Origin: Candidatus Krumholzibacteriota bacterium | GTDB lineage: Bacteria > Krumholzibacteriota > Krumholzibacteriia > Krumholzibacteriales > Krumholzibacteriaceae | Assembly (NCBI GenBank): GCA_016933255.1 | Contig: JAFGBF010000016.1 | Span: 23,193-87,192 of the forward strand | Direction: 5' to 3' | Length of the DNA: 64,000 bases | Shown here: positions 9,564 through 17,149 of the stretch, one piece after another | Numbering within the stretch: position 1 is the first letter of the stretch | How the letters are laid out: each line of letters opens with the position of its first letter | Notes under the pieces: generated by a model | The model's database searches: none | The model's input: only the letters and a program-made list of their open reading frames with translations | What the model was told of the DNA's origin: nothing | Translations under genes and position numbers: made by a program

Positions 9564-10307
9564 ATGATGGCTCTCAGAGAAGAACTTGCAATCACAGGGG
9601 TAAGGTTGTTTCGATGGAGAAGTTACCTTCCGCTTGTCATGATCGCCGGGTTCCTGCTGGTAATGGTCTGCTGCGAATATCCTGAGTACAGCAATAAATT
9701 TGACGATATTTGGGAGGCATTCTGCCTCTTTGTCAGTTTCTCGGGATTAGCCGTCCGCATAGTAACGATCGGGCACACTCCTAAAGGCACTTCTGGAAGA
9801 AACACGAAAAATCATGTCGCCGACACCCTGAATACGAAGGGGATCTATTCTGTCGTTAGAAATCCTCTGTATCTGGGCAATTTCTTTATGGGCCTGGGTA
9901 TCGCGTTGTTTACACATTTCTGGTGGCTCGCGCTTATCTACATTCTGGCCTTTTGGCTTTACTACGAACGGATCATCTTCTCTGAAGAGGAATATCTGAG
10001 GGATAAATTCGGAGATGAATTTCTTGAGTGGGCGGAAGTTACCCCCGTGTTTATTCCGCAACCATGGAAATATCAAAAATCGGATCTGACCTTTTCGATC
10101 AGGAATGTACTCAAACGGGAATACAGCGGTTTTTTCGCCGTTGTTCTGGTTTTGTCTTTGTTCGAAGCGGTCGGAGAGTATGCCTCTCATGGCGAATTCG
10201 ATTTCAGCCTCCGCTGGATGATTCTGCTGGGCGTCAGCTGTGTCGTCTGGCTGACTTTGAGAATATTAAAGAAACAGACGACACTCTTCGATGTCAAAGG
10301 GAGGTAG
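9564..10307 (+). CDS. Isoprenylcysteine carboxyl methyltransferase-like (ICMT/PEMT) membrane protein
   Basis: The product of about 247 residues is an integral membrane protein with several hydrophobic segments. The diagnostic ICMT/PEMT core is present: SVVRNPLYLGNFFMGLGIAL followed by YYERIIFSEEEYLRDKFGDEF. In this superfamily these segments bind S-adenosylmethionine and the lipid substrate. The ATG at 9564 (or the next codon, 9567) is preferred over the upstream GTG at 9525 because AAGGAG at 9555-9560 sits directly before it. Bacterial members methylate unknown small or lipid substrates, so the substrate is open. After the core there is a C-terminal extension with two more membrane segments. 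It converges with the barrel-like gene (38 nt). Confidence 0.8.
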   Translation: MMALREELAITGVRLFRWRSYLPLVMIAGFLLVMVCCEYPEYSNKFDDIWEAFCLFVSFSGLAVRIVTIGHTPKGTSGRNTKNHVADTLNTKGIYSVVRNPLYLGNFFMGLGIALFTHFWWLALIYILAFWLYYERIIFSEEEYLRDKFGDEFLEWAEVTPVFIPQPWKYQKSDLTFSIRNVLKREYSGFFAVVLVLSLFEAVGEYASHGEFDFSLRWMILLGVSCVVWLTLRILKKQTTLFDVKGR

Positions 10308-10345
10308 AATCACAAGAATCTGCGGCAGGGGAATAGTATTTTATC

Positions 10346-13195
10346 CTACCGTCCTCCCGATTCCGCGATTTCCCCGCCACCGATGAACTCGATCGGCCTC
10401 AGTTGAGGGATTATATTGATTACCAGATTCGTGTTTTCTCCTGCGTCGAGATCAAGATCGAACTGGTCTTTTTCGAACCGGAAAAGGGTGGGCAGTCCAT
10501 ACTCATAAACAGTCAGATGCCATCTGCCAGGGTGAAGGTTGATGAATGAGAAACGCCCCGATCTGTCCGTTTCCTGCCGGAGCACTTTATTTCCGTCGGT
10601 CAGCTCAACGAAAAGGTCTGGGTATCCTCCTACGATCTTCATATCGTCAGGGGAGAGAGGCGCAGCCACGGCGCCCCCGGCTCCTGTCAGAAGAGAGCCT
10701 TCCGGGAATCCGCCGCCTTCCTTGAAATTCAGTCTTTCCCTGTCAGGCTCGAGCAGCAGCACCTGCCCGGCGACCTGACATTCCGGAACGACTTCGATCA
10801 CCCTGGCAGTCTCTTCTCCGCCTTCTACAGTTACGATGGTCGGATTCGTGCCGGATGTGGTCTCATTAAGGCTGATCGATTTCTGGTCGACTCTGAGTGC
10901 GTATGTCCCCGGCTCGAGCGGAGGGAATGTGAATATTCCCTCGCTATCAGTGACCGTCTTGAGGTCCCCCGCTGCGAGAAGTATATTAGCCCGAGGCCTG
11001 TTTGCAGCTCTATCGCCTTCGAACACGCGCCCTTTCAGTACGCCGAAACTCCGATTCTTGGTGACAGGCACTCTGAACGGGATCGTGTATGCGGCCTGGA
11101 AGGAAAGGTCATCCCTGCCATTATCCTCGAATTCGAACCATCTTGCCTTCAGGGCGATCGAATGGCCGTTCGGAAGGCTCAGATCGGCGGTCGAGAAGAA
11201 GTAATGCTGAGCTTGAAGATCGTCGTCTTTCGACATATTGTTCTTCTGATAGTTCAGTGAAAACCTGATCCAGTTTACCGGTGTCACCGAAGTTGAAACT
11301 CCGGTATTCACAGTTCTCGTCGGGGTTCCCGTAAACCTGCTGTGGCCGATTCTGGTAAAAGCCGAAATCGACACTCCCGGTTTCAGGCGCAAATATGTGT
11401 AGATGCTGTACCGCTCCAGAACCTTGTTCGACTCATCGTGGACCCGATCGTCGAACAACGCCCTCTCCGCGTAGGTCTGTATCCCGACCCGGTCGAATGA
11501 CTGGCAGGCACCCAGCCGTAGGATCTTTTCGCTGTAATCGAAGAGCGGATCGGCCAGTTCATCTTTTCGGGCAAAATCGTCGTAGTTCAGCGAGATGTTC
11601 AGGCCGAACGTGAATGGATAAGCTATCTCTCCGCTGAAAGATCGTTCTCTGGGCGCTGAATCCTGATCGGGATCAAGATCGAGGTTGCGTTCGTGGAACC
11701 TGTAGGAGAAGTTGCCCTTGAGCCGGTCAAAAATCGGAAACGCGACCGTACCGTTGTTGTAGAGGACATCCCCGTAGTAACCGAGGTATTCCGCCCCGGC
11801 GCGGGTATTTTCGAAAATGTACCACATCCGATCGGAAAGCTGACCGTCAAGAGAGATCCTGTGCGCAAAATCGTTTCCGCGATCCTTTGAATCGGAGACA
11901 CTGTAGCCGTACTCCATGCCGAGCCTGAGTTTTTTGCCGGGCGTCACCGTTGCCGAGACAGAATAGATATTCCCTTCGTAACCTTCGAATGTTGGTTCGG
12001 ACAGCTTGCTCTTTGCGAGAAAATTGGTCCCGACCGAGAGCAGTTTCTTGTGGGAATATCCGGCATAGACGCCGACCTCGCGCTTTTCCGGCACATCCCA
12101 TCTTGACTTTATGTAAAATGAGCCTAAAGACATCCCCTTCGCGTGCAGGCGTCCTTCGATGCCCCTTCCGAAGGTGAGAAGTTCGGTCAGATGAGACATT
12201 GTAAAGAGACGGTCGCCGGCATGAAGGTCGATCAGCTGATCGCTGTAATCGAGCCTTACGGCATCCCGCAACCCGTAAATGGATTTATTTTGCTGATCCG
12301 GCCCGCGCAGAAGGAAGCTCATCCGTCTGGTCCCCTCTTCGTTGATCGAACCGTTCCCTGAGTATTCTACCTGAAATCCGCCTTCTTCCTTGCCTCCGAC
12401 AGCGATAAGCCGGGCCCTGGTCGAAATCGTATTATACCGTTCGATTTTTCGGGTCAAACGGGGAATGATCTCTGTGACGACTGTACGCTCGAGCGTGGTC
12501 GTCTCTCCTTCGGCCGATTCCGCTTTTGCGATGATCTTGACTATGTGGCCGATCTCTTTTTTGATATCCTCTTTTGTATTGACGGTGAACTCTATCGTTT
12601 TCGATGATCCCGGGCCGATAGTGCTGCAGCTCGGTTCAACTGCTATTGTGAACCCGTGTGAAGCCTCTGCTTCGATGGTGAAATCAGCGCTGCAATTACC
12701 CTTATTTACGAGCAGCATACAGAAAGAATAGTCATTGCCGGCTAATATAAATTGGAGTGCATTATTGATCGTCGCCTCAAGCTCCAGGAGAGCATCTACC
12801 ACGACCGTAATACTATCCCTTATGATACCGTCTCCAGCCCGGTCCCTGTACGAATAGACCGCTTCGTAGGAGCCGGCAGGGCAGTTTTGCGGCACTCTGA
12901 ACGTCACCAGACTGAACCACTGTTTTCCAGGTTCGAGAGTCAGCTCCCGTTCGTATTCGATCATCGGTTCCCATCCCTCAGGGAGTGAGGAGAGATCGAG
13001 AGACTCGACAAGATCAAGCGGGAGATCAGAGTTGTTAGATAATAGAAATCCGGCAGTTATGATCTGTCCCGGTTCAGCGTTCACGATCTTTGGCGTGGTC
13101 AGGCGCATCTCCGCGCCCTCGCCGTTCCATTGGGCAACGGCTGCCGAGGGGAGGAGCAGAACGATAAATACGATACATGCGGCATATAGCTTCAA
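10346..13195 (-). CDS. Usher-like outer-membrane protein: Ig-like N-terminus, beta-barrel-like middle, two regulatory-like C-terminal domains
   Basis: This 949-residue protein has a signal peptide (1-21, ending AAVA). Residues about 24-245 look like two Ig/NEW3-like domains (repeated GQ-x-I and P-x-GSSKTIEF style strands). Residues about 255-715 alternate polar and hydrophobic residues with many Tyr, Phe, Arg and Gly, as in outer-membrane barrels (for example GSFYIKSRW, VGVYAGYSHKK). Two carboxypeptidase-regulatory-like beta domains follow, at about 717-790 (GRVFEGDRAANRPRANI, DSEGIFTFPPLEPGTYAL) and 848-925 (DRSGRFSFINLHPGRWHL). Its start overlaps the chaperone-like gene by 4 bases. The layout (N-domain, large barrel, C-domains, beside a chaperone-like gene and small subunits) mirrors fimbrial ushers, but I see no classical FimD signature. 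The usher role is inference; secretion and beta structure are seen. Confidence 0.65.
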   Translation of the reverse strand: MKLYAACIVFIVLLLPSAAVAQWNGEGAEMRLTTPKIVNAEPGQIITAGFLLSNNSDLPLDLVESLDLSSLPEGWEPMIEYERELTLEPGKQWFSLVTFRVPQNCPAGSYEAVYSYRDRAGDGIIRDSITVVVDALLELEATINNALQFILAGNDYSFCMLLVNKGNCSADFTIEAEASHGFTIAVEPSCSTIGPGSSKTIEFTVNTKEDIKKEIGHIVKIIAKAESAEGETTTLERTVVTEIIPRLTRKIERYNTISTRARLIAVGGKEEGGFQVEYSGNGSINEEGTRRMSFLLRGPDQQNKSIYGLRDAVRLDYSDQLIDLHAGDRLFTMSHLTELLTFGRGIEGRLHAKGMSLGSFYIKSRWDVPEKREVGVYAGYSHKKLLSVGTNFLAKSKLSEPTFEGYEGNIYSVSATVTPGKKLRLGMEYGYSVSDSKDRGNDFAHRISLDGQLSDRMWYIFENTRAGAEYLGYYGDVLYNNGTVAFPIFDRLKGNFSYRFHERNLDLDPDQDSAPRERSFSGEIAYPFTFGLNISLNYDDFARKDELADPLFDYSEKILRLGACQSFDRVGIQTYAERALFDDRVHDESNKVLERYSIYTYLRLKPGVSISAFTRIGHSRFTGTPTRTVNTGVSTSVTPVNWIRFSLNYQKNNMSKDDDLQAQHYFFSTADLSLPNGHSIALKARWFEFEDNGRDDLSFQAAYTIPFRVPVTKNRSFGVLKGRVFEGDRAANRPRANILLAAGDLKTVTDSEGIFTFPPLEPGTYALRVDQKSISLNETTSGTNPTIVTVEGGEETARVIEVVPECQVAGQVLLLEPDRERLNFKEGGGFPEGSLLTGAGGAVAAPLSPDDMKIVGGYPDLFVELTDGNKVLRQETDRSGRFSFINLHPGRWHLTVYEYGLPTLFRFEKDQFDLDLDAGENTNLVINIIPQLRPIEFIGGGEIAESGGR

Positions 13196-13998
13196 TCCTG
13201 CAACCTCAGATTGTAATTTGCCCCGAATACGCGGTCATCTCCGCTGTCGACTATCATCAGCGCCGAATATTGTCCGGAAGGGACTTCGGTCAGATCGAGA
13301 GTGTGTCTCACCGAGCAGCCGGGGAATATTCTCTGTGTCCTGCTCTCATATCGCCCGGAGAATCTTCCCTGTTCGTCGTACAATTCCACCCAGAAGGTCG
13401 GCCGCATCCATCGGTCGCCGGCGTTTTCGATGTCGGATACGAGCATCCTTTTTCCCTCGATGTCGATCAGCTCGTTTTTTACTACCCTGACAGAAGTATT
13501 TCCCGACTCGCCGATGTTTACGATAACCTGAACGGCGTACCGGACTACGGTATTAAGCCCTAAAGTCGATCTTCCGTCCTTCCCTCGCAGTTTCTGTGAA
13601 TTCACCGGCGCTTCGGGTTCTATCATGATTATGCTCCAATAGGTGCCGGCAAGACCCGGGCCCGGAGGGACAGCTATCTCATAGTAGACCGGTATCGTTT
13701 CGCCGGGCGGTATGTTGATGTGAGTAGGACTTATCGAGATCCATCCGGCATTCGATCTCTCGGCCGATCCTGGATCTCCGTACTCCGTCCTGCCGTCGGC
13801 ATAGAACAGGTAGTCAGTCTGGAAGAGTCTTACGACGGCGACAGAGTCGGTGTCGTTGTTCACTTGTATCAGGCCTTCCATCCTGTCTCCCGGCTGCAGT
13901 GTCGCCTCGTGCGTCAGACCGCCGAGAATCGTTACTCCGCTCTCGGCCGAAGAAGCCAATACGGCCAGCAGGATAAATAAAAGTGCGATTCGTTTCAT
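13192..13998 (-). CDS. Periplasmic chaperone-like two-domain beta-sandwich protein
   Basis: This 268-residue protein has a signal peptide (1-20, ending SSAESG) and two predicted Ig-like halves. The first contains LQPGDRMEGLIQVNN, then WISISPTHINIPPGETIPVYYEI, a pattern close to the first domain of PapD-type fimbrial chaperones and to DUF916 WxL-binding proteins. The second half holds NELIDIEGKRMLVSDIENAGDRWMRP. Length is somewhat above the roughly 220-240 residues of PapD chaperones. It follows subunit gene B by 48 nt and overlaps the barrel gene by 4 bases. The Arg/Lys pair that anchors subunit C-termini in PapD cannot be assigned by eye. A chaperone or adaptor role for the neighbouring subunits is a reasoned inference. 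Confidence 0.65.
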   Translation of the reverse strand: MKRIALLFILLAVLASSAESGVTILGGLTHEATLQPGDRMEGLIQVNNDTDSVAVVRLFQTDYLFYADGRTEYGDPGSAERSNAGWISISPTHINIPPGETIPVYYEIAVPPGPGLAGTYWSIIMIEPEAPVNSQKLRGKDGRSTLGLNTVVRYAVQVIVNIGESGNTSVRVVKNELIDIEGKRMLVSDIENAGDRWMRPTFWVELYDEQGRFSGRYESRTQRIFPGCSVRHTLDLTEVPSGQYSALMIVDSGDDRVFGANYNLRLQD

Positions 13999-14046
13999 CC
14001 TTGCCTCCTGAGAGTGCTTTTGAGTGCTCCAAACATCGTTCCTCCT

Positions 14047-14556
14047 CTAATTAAGAGTTGTGAGCGTGAGGGTGACCGTCCTTGAGCTCGAGGAGATAAC
14101 TCCCGCTCCGACCGTTGCGGAAAACTCGTAGGTAATACTGAGTCCCCCCTGGTTCGTGTGATGCACCATGCCTGTTATAAGATCCTTGGCGGTAGTCGTT
14201 AGCTGTACAGATCCAGAACTGGTTCCCCCTGCAGGTGCCTGGAGCGTTATCCTCAGATTTACATTTGGCGGCATCGACGAGTTCAATTCGCCGGTTATCC
14301 GCATTTGGGCAGGAGTCGTCACCACGCTGTAGGTAGTCGTCGCATCCGTTACGCTCGTCGGCTGCGATCCTGCTGTAACAGAATTGATTACCAGTATACC
14401 CGGGTCACCGCTTACAGTAAGGCTGTCGGCGTACAGAGGGAAGCTCGATATATGCAGGCAAAAGGCAACCAATATCGACAGAAGCAGGGCCGCACGCCCC
14501 GGCTGGCGGCGCTCTCTGTCTCTATGGCCATTATCGCTGGATATATATATCCTCAT
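14047..14556 (-). CDS. Secreted beta-rich fibre subunit paralogue B
   Basis: This 169-residue protein has a basic N-region, a hydrophobic signal segment and likely cleavage before DSLTVSGDPG. The mature part of about 125 residues is rich in Thr, Ser, Val and Gly and lacks cysteine. It shares the order SVSGDP, LVINS, AGSQPT, ATTTYSV, NSSMPPNV, LQAPAGG and SRTVTLTL with its two paralogues. The ATG at 14556 has only a weak ribosome site (GAAGAG). It is second in the operon, 67 nt behind subunit A, with a strong hairpin between. No database family was recognised with certainty; DUF4402-like pilin-type proteins are the closest idea. Confidence 0.7.
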   Translation of the reverse strand: MRIYISSDNGHRDRERRQPGRAALLLSILVAFCLHISSFPLYADSLTVSGDPGILVINSVTAGSQPTSVTDATTTYSVVTTPAQMRITGELNSSMPPNVNLRITLQAPAGGTSSGSVQLTTTAKDLITGMVHHTNQGGLSITYEFSATVGAGVISSSSRTVTLTLTTLN

Positions 14557-14575
14557 CTCTTCAAGAAGCTCGGCT

Positions 14576-14609
14576 GGTCCGGGGCGCTCGGCGAGAGACG
14601 CCCCGGACC
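14576..14609 (-). other. Strong intergenic RNA hairpin between subunit genes A and B
   Basis: GGTCCGGGGCG (14576-14586) and CGCCCCGGACC (14599-14609) form a perfect 11-base-pair stem with a 12-base loop. No T-run follows in the minus-strand direction, so it is not a classical terminator. Hairpins between major and minor pilin genes often set different transcript levels by processing or partial stopping; that role is inferred here. Confidence 0.7.
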
Positions 14610-14623
14610 GTAAGCGACCACAA

Positions 14624-15106
14624 CTAGCTGTCGGTCAGCGTCAGTGTTGCCGTCCTCGTATCTGAGGCGACGACACCTGCCGCTGTTGTAGCTGAGAAGT
14701 TGTAGCTGATCGTAATGCCGCTCTCCGCCAGGGTACTGATTCCAGTCACGAGATCCGCGGCTGAAGCAGTGAGAGTCACCTGGCCTGCGCTGGATCCCCC
14801 AGTCGGAGCAGTGAGTGTCACGGCGAGCGTAGTATTTGCCGGCATCGCAGAATCGATATCGCCGGTGATCTTTTTACTACTGCCGTTTGTTGTTATGCTG
14901 TAGGAAGTTGTTGCATCGGTCGCAGCCGTGGGCTGGGAGCCGGCAGTGGCAGAGTTGACTATAAGTGCGCCAGGGTTACCACTGACCGAGATCTCATCAA
15001 TAGCCGTTACCTGAAACGTGACCGTTTGAGTGGCTGTCTGCGCGAATGCGTTTCCGCCTGCGAAGATGATGGACCCAACCGCAATAAACAAAACGAGCTT
15101 CTTCAT
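14624..15106 (-). CDS. Secreted beta-rich fibre subunit paralogue A (probable major subunit)
   Basis: This 160-residue protein has a classical signal peptide cleaved after GGNAFA. Its mature part is almost entirely small polar and aliphatic residues and contains no cysteine. It is a clear paralogue of the other two subunits (SVSGNPG, LIVNSATAGSQPT, ATTSYSI, DSAMPANT, LTAPTGGSSAG, TRTATLTL). It has an extra N-terminal strand, TATQTVTFQVTAI, that paralogues B and C lack. A strong ribosome site (GGGAGGTGA, complement of 15110-15118) precedes the ATG. First position, strong ribosome site and a following hairpin suggest it is the most abundant product. Function as a surface-fibre subunit is inference. 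Confidence 0.75.
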   Translation of the reverse strand: MKKLVLFIAVGSIIFAGGNAFAQTATQTVTFQVTAIDEISVSGNPGALIVNSATAGSQPTAATDATTSYSITTNGSSKKITGDIDSAMPANTTLAVTLTAPTGGSSAGQVTLTASAADLVTGISTLAESGITISYNFSATTAAGVVASDTRTATLTLTDS

Positions 15107-15486
15107 TATTCACCTCCCTCGCGTTTAAATGATCGGAACTTGCAATAAACCAATACGTTAGCGGACAATCTCCTGCGGTTAAGCATCGGAGACCCCGATC
15201 CTCTCAGGGGGTCGTACGATCCAGGGAATACTGCAATAAAAAATTGCAGCACTGTAGTCGTATCACCCTACTGTCCGTATGGGGCAAGTAATATTCCCTA
15301 TACAGGGTTGCGGATGCGTTGACAGTGCAGTCTTTATCTGAAGACAAAAAGTGAATATTTCAAATATTCCGGGGGAATTTTTTGTAAGGTAATGCTGGAA
15401 TTTGAGATATCGAATATTTGAGGTGTTGTACCCAGCAATTTTTATTGACTCTTCCCGACCTGTCCCGACTTCGAAAATTTTTAAAC
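15107..15486 (-). promoter_or_regulatory. Long structured leader/control region of the fibre operon
   Basis: No gene is seen in the 508 bases between subunit A and msrBA. The minus strand carries two hairpins near the gene: GACCCC/GGGGTC (15191-15213) and CTGCAAT/ATTGCAG with a T5 loop (15231-15249). Words of the form TACGAC or TACGGAC recur three times between about 15211 and 15280 and could be operator half-sites. No known riboswitch was recognised. The outer end overlaps the block repeated at 17383-17455. Confidence 0.4.
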
Positions 15487-15560
15487 AATTGAATTTTCTT
15501 GCGTTTCTCCCGGAAAAACTGTCAAATATATTTGCAGTCTGTTAAAATAAATTCCGGACA
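15487..15560. repeat. Block shared with 17383-17455, containing palindrome CAAATATATTTG
   Basis: About 70 bases here resemble the region upstream of subunit C. The best part is AACTGTCAAAT-A/T-TATTTGCAG with a 12-base palindrome at 15523-15534, then TCTGT and ATTCCGG in both copies. On the plus strand CTGTCA (15519-15524), an 18-base spacer and TAAAAT (15543-15548) could also be a promoter for msrBA. Confidence 0.55.
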
Positions 15561-15614
15561 GCCGGAGGTTGAAAAGAAGATTTTTGCCGCCTGGATCGCT
15601 GAACGGGAGGGTTT

Positions 15615-16550
15615 GTGAAAAAGCGTCTGATCATTATATTTTCGACAGTGATGGTAATTTGTCTGATCTCATTTCGCGAGGGGTCCGCTATGGATAAAAA
15701 AGAATACAACAGACTGACAGAAGAAGAAGAGAGAGTCATCATCGGAAAGGGTACGGAGGCGCCTTTCAGCGGGATCTATAACGATTTTTTTGATAGAGGT
15801 GTCTACCGCTGCAAAAGATGCGATGCCCCGCTGTATATTTCAGATGACAAGTTCTCGTCATCCTGCGGGTGGCCGAGTTTTGACGATGAAATAAAAGGAG
15901 CTGTCAGAAGACAAAAGGATCGTGATGGAATCAGGACCGAGATCCTGTGCGCAAATTGCGGAGCGCATCTGGGACATCTTTTTGAAGGAGAAGGCCTCAC
16001 AGAAAAGGATATCAGGCATTGTGTCAATTCTATCTCGCTGATCTTTGTGCCTGCCGAACAGACTCCAGATATTGCGAAGGCTTATTTTGCGGGAGGATGT
16101 TTCTGGGGCGTAGAATATTTATTTGAACAAAAGGAAGGGGTTGTCTCCGCGGTGTCAGGTTATGGTGGAGGCGATCTCGAAAACCCGTCATATCAGGATG
16201 TAACTGTCGGAAATACCGTTCATATGGAGATCGTGGAAGTGACATACGATCTGAACAAAGTGAGTTATGAAGATCTCGCCAGGTTTTTCTTTGAGATCCA
16301 TGATCCGACCCAGGAAGACGGGCAGGGTCCGGATATCGGGGAACAGTACATGTCAGCGGTATTTTTCAGTAGCGAAGAAGAAAAACTGACAGCTCAGAGG
16401 TTGATCGATACCCTCAAAAACAAGGGGTATCCGGTCGTTACAAAGCTTCTTCCGGCCGGAACCTTCTGGAAGGCGGAAGAGTACCACCAGAACTATTACG
16501 AAAAGAACAAAAAAACACCCTACTGTCACAGGTACGAGAAGAGATTTTAA
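15615..16550 (+). CDS. msrBA: Exported fused methionine sulfoxide reductase MsrB-MsrA
   Basis: This 311-residue protein has a short N-terminal signal-type segment (about 1-25), an MsrB domain (about 30-148), then an MsrA domain (about 155-305). MsrB shows the zinc ligands CKRC and CANC, plus RHCVNS with the catalytic Cys. MsrA shows GGCFWG with its catalytic Cys and GEQYMSAVFF. It reduces both sulfoxide forms of methionine in oxidised proteins. The signal segment suggests it acts outside the cytoplasm. A GGGAGG ribosome site lies just before the GTG start. Fused enzymes occur in either order; here MsrB is first. It is transcribed against the fibre genes and splits subunit C from the operon, so its link to the fibre is positional only. 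Confidence 0.93.
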   Translation: MKKRLIIIFSTVMVICLISFREGSAMDKKEYNRLTEEEERVIIGKGTEAPFSGIYNDFFDRGVYRCKRCDAPLYISDDKFSSSCGWPSFDDEIKGAVRRQKDRDGIRTEILCANCGAHLGHLFEGEGLTEKDIRHCVNSISLIFVPAEQTPDIAKAYFAGGCFWGVEYLFEQKEGVVSAVSGYGGGDLENPSYQDVTVGNTVHMEIVEVTYDLNKVSYEDLARFFFEIHDPTQEDGQGPDIGEQYMSAVFFSSEEEKLTAQRLIDTLKNKGYPVVTKLLPAGTFWKAEEYHQNYYEKNKKTPYCHRYEKRF

Positions 16551-16630
16551 TCACACTTGCTCTTGCCCGGTTTCGACAGTCGTTCTGCCGGCTGAGCGTC
16601 CTCGCCTTCTTTTTGAAGAGGACCCATTTG

Positions 16631-17149
16631 CTAATTATGATCTGCGAGTGTGAAAGTGACCGTTCTCGAGCTGGAGGAGATGACTCCCGCCTGGACCGTT
16701 GCCGATAGTTGGTAGGTAATGGCAAGTCCTCCCTGGTTCGTATGATGCGACATGTTTGTCACGAGATCTTTGGCGACAGCCGTCAACTGCACCATCCCCG
16801 AACTGTCACCCCCTGCAGGCGCCTGAAGCATTATGTGCAGGGTCACATTCGCCGGCATATTCGAATTCAATGAGCCGGTTATCCTCATTTGGGCCGGAGT
16901 TGTAGCCACGCTGTAGGTCGTGGTCGCTTCTGCGGTACACTCGGGTTCCAGCCCGGCGCTCGCTGTATTTATCACCAGTGTCCTCGGATCGCCGCTGACA
17001 CTGATGCTGTCGGCGCAGAGCGGAGGGGATCCGAACTGCAGAAAAATGATCGTCAGGAAGAGACGAAACAGGTCGGTGCGCTTCAGCCGGAAACCATATT
17101 CTCTAAAGATCCCTCGAGGATCGTTACTTGCTGTTTGAAAAAATGACAA
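16631..17149 (-). CDS. Secreted beta-rich fibre subunit paralogue C
   Basis: This 172-residue protein is very close to subunit B in its mature part (ATTTYSV, TTPAQMRITG, LQAPAGG, AKDLVT, HHTNQGGL, AGVISSSSRTVT are shared), so it is a recent duplicate. It has one cysteine (PECTAE) that B lacks. The start is taken as TTG at 17149, because AAGGAG lies eight bases upstream and no ATG fits. A signal segment ends near PPLCADS. It stands alone, convergent with msrBA, which separates it from the main operon. It may be an alternative or tip subunit of the same fibre; that is inference. Confidence 0.7.
   Translation of the reverse strand: MSFFQTASNDPRGIFREYGFRLKRTDLFRLFLTIIFLQFGSPPLCADSISVSGDPRTLVINTASAGLEPECTAEATTTYSVATTPAQMRITGSLNSNMPANVTLHIMLQAPAGGDSSGMVQLTAVAKDLVTNMSHHTNQGGLAITYQLSATVQAGVISSSSRTVTFTLADHN

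Noticed and set aside
15519..15537. CTGTCAAATATATTTGCAG as a sigma-54 promoter for msrBA
   Set aside because: The distance between the two halves is one base too long and the GG of the -24 box is absent.
16596..16621. Hairpin GTCCT...AGGAC between msrBA and subunit C as terminator
   Set aside because: The stem has a bulge and no T-run follows on either strand, so I do not call it.
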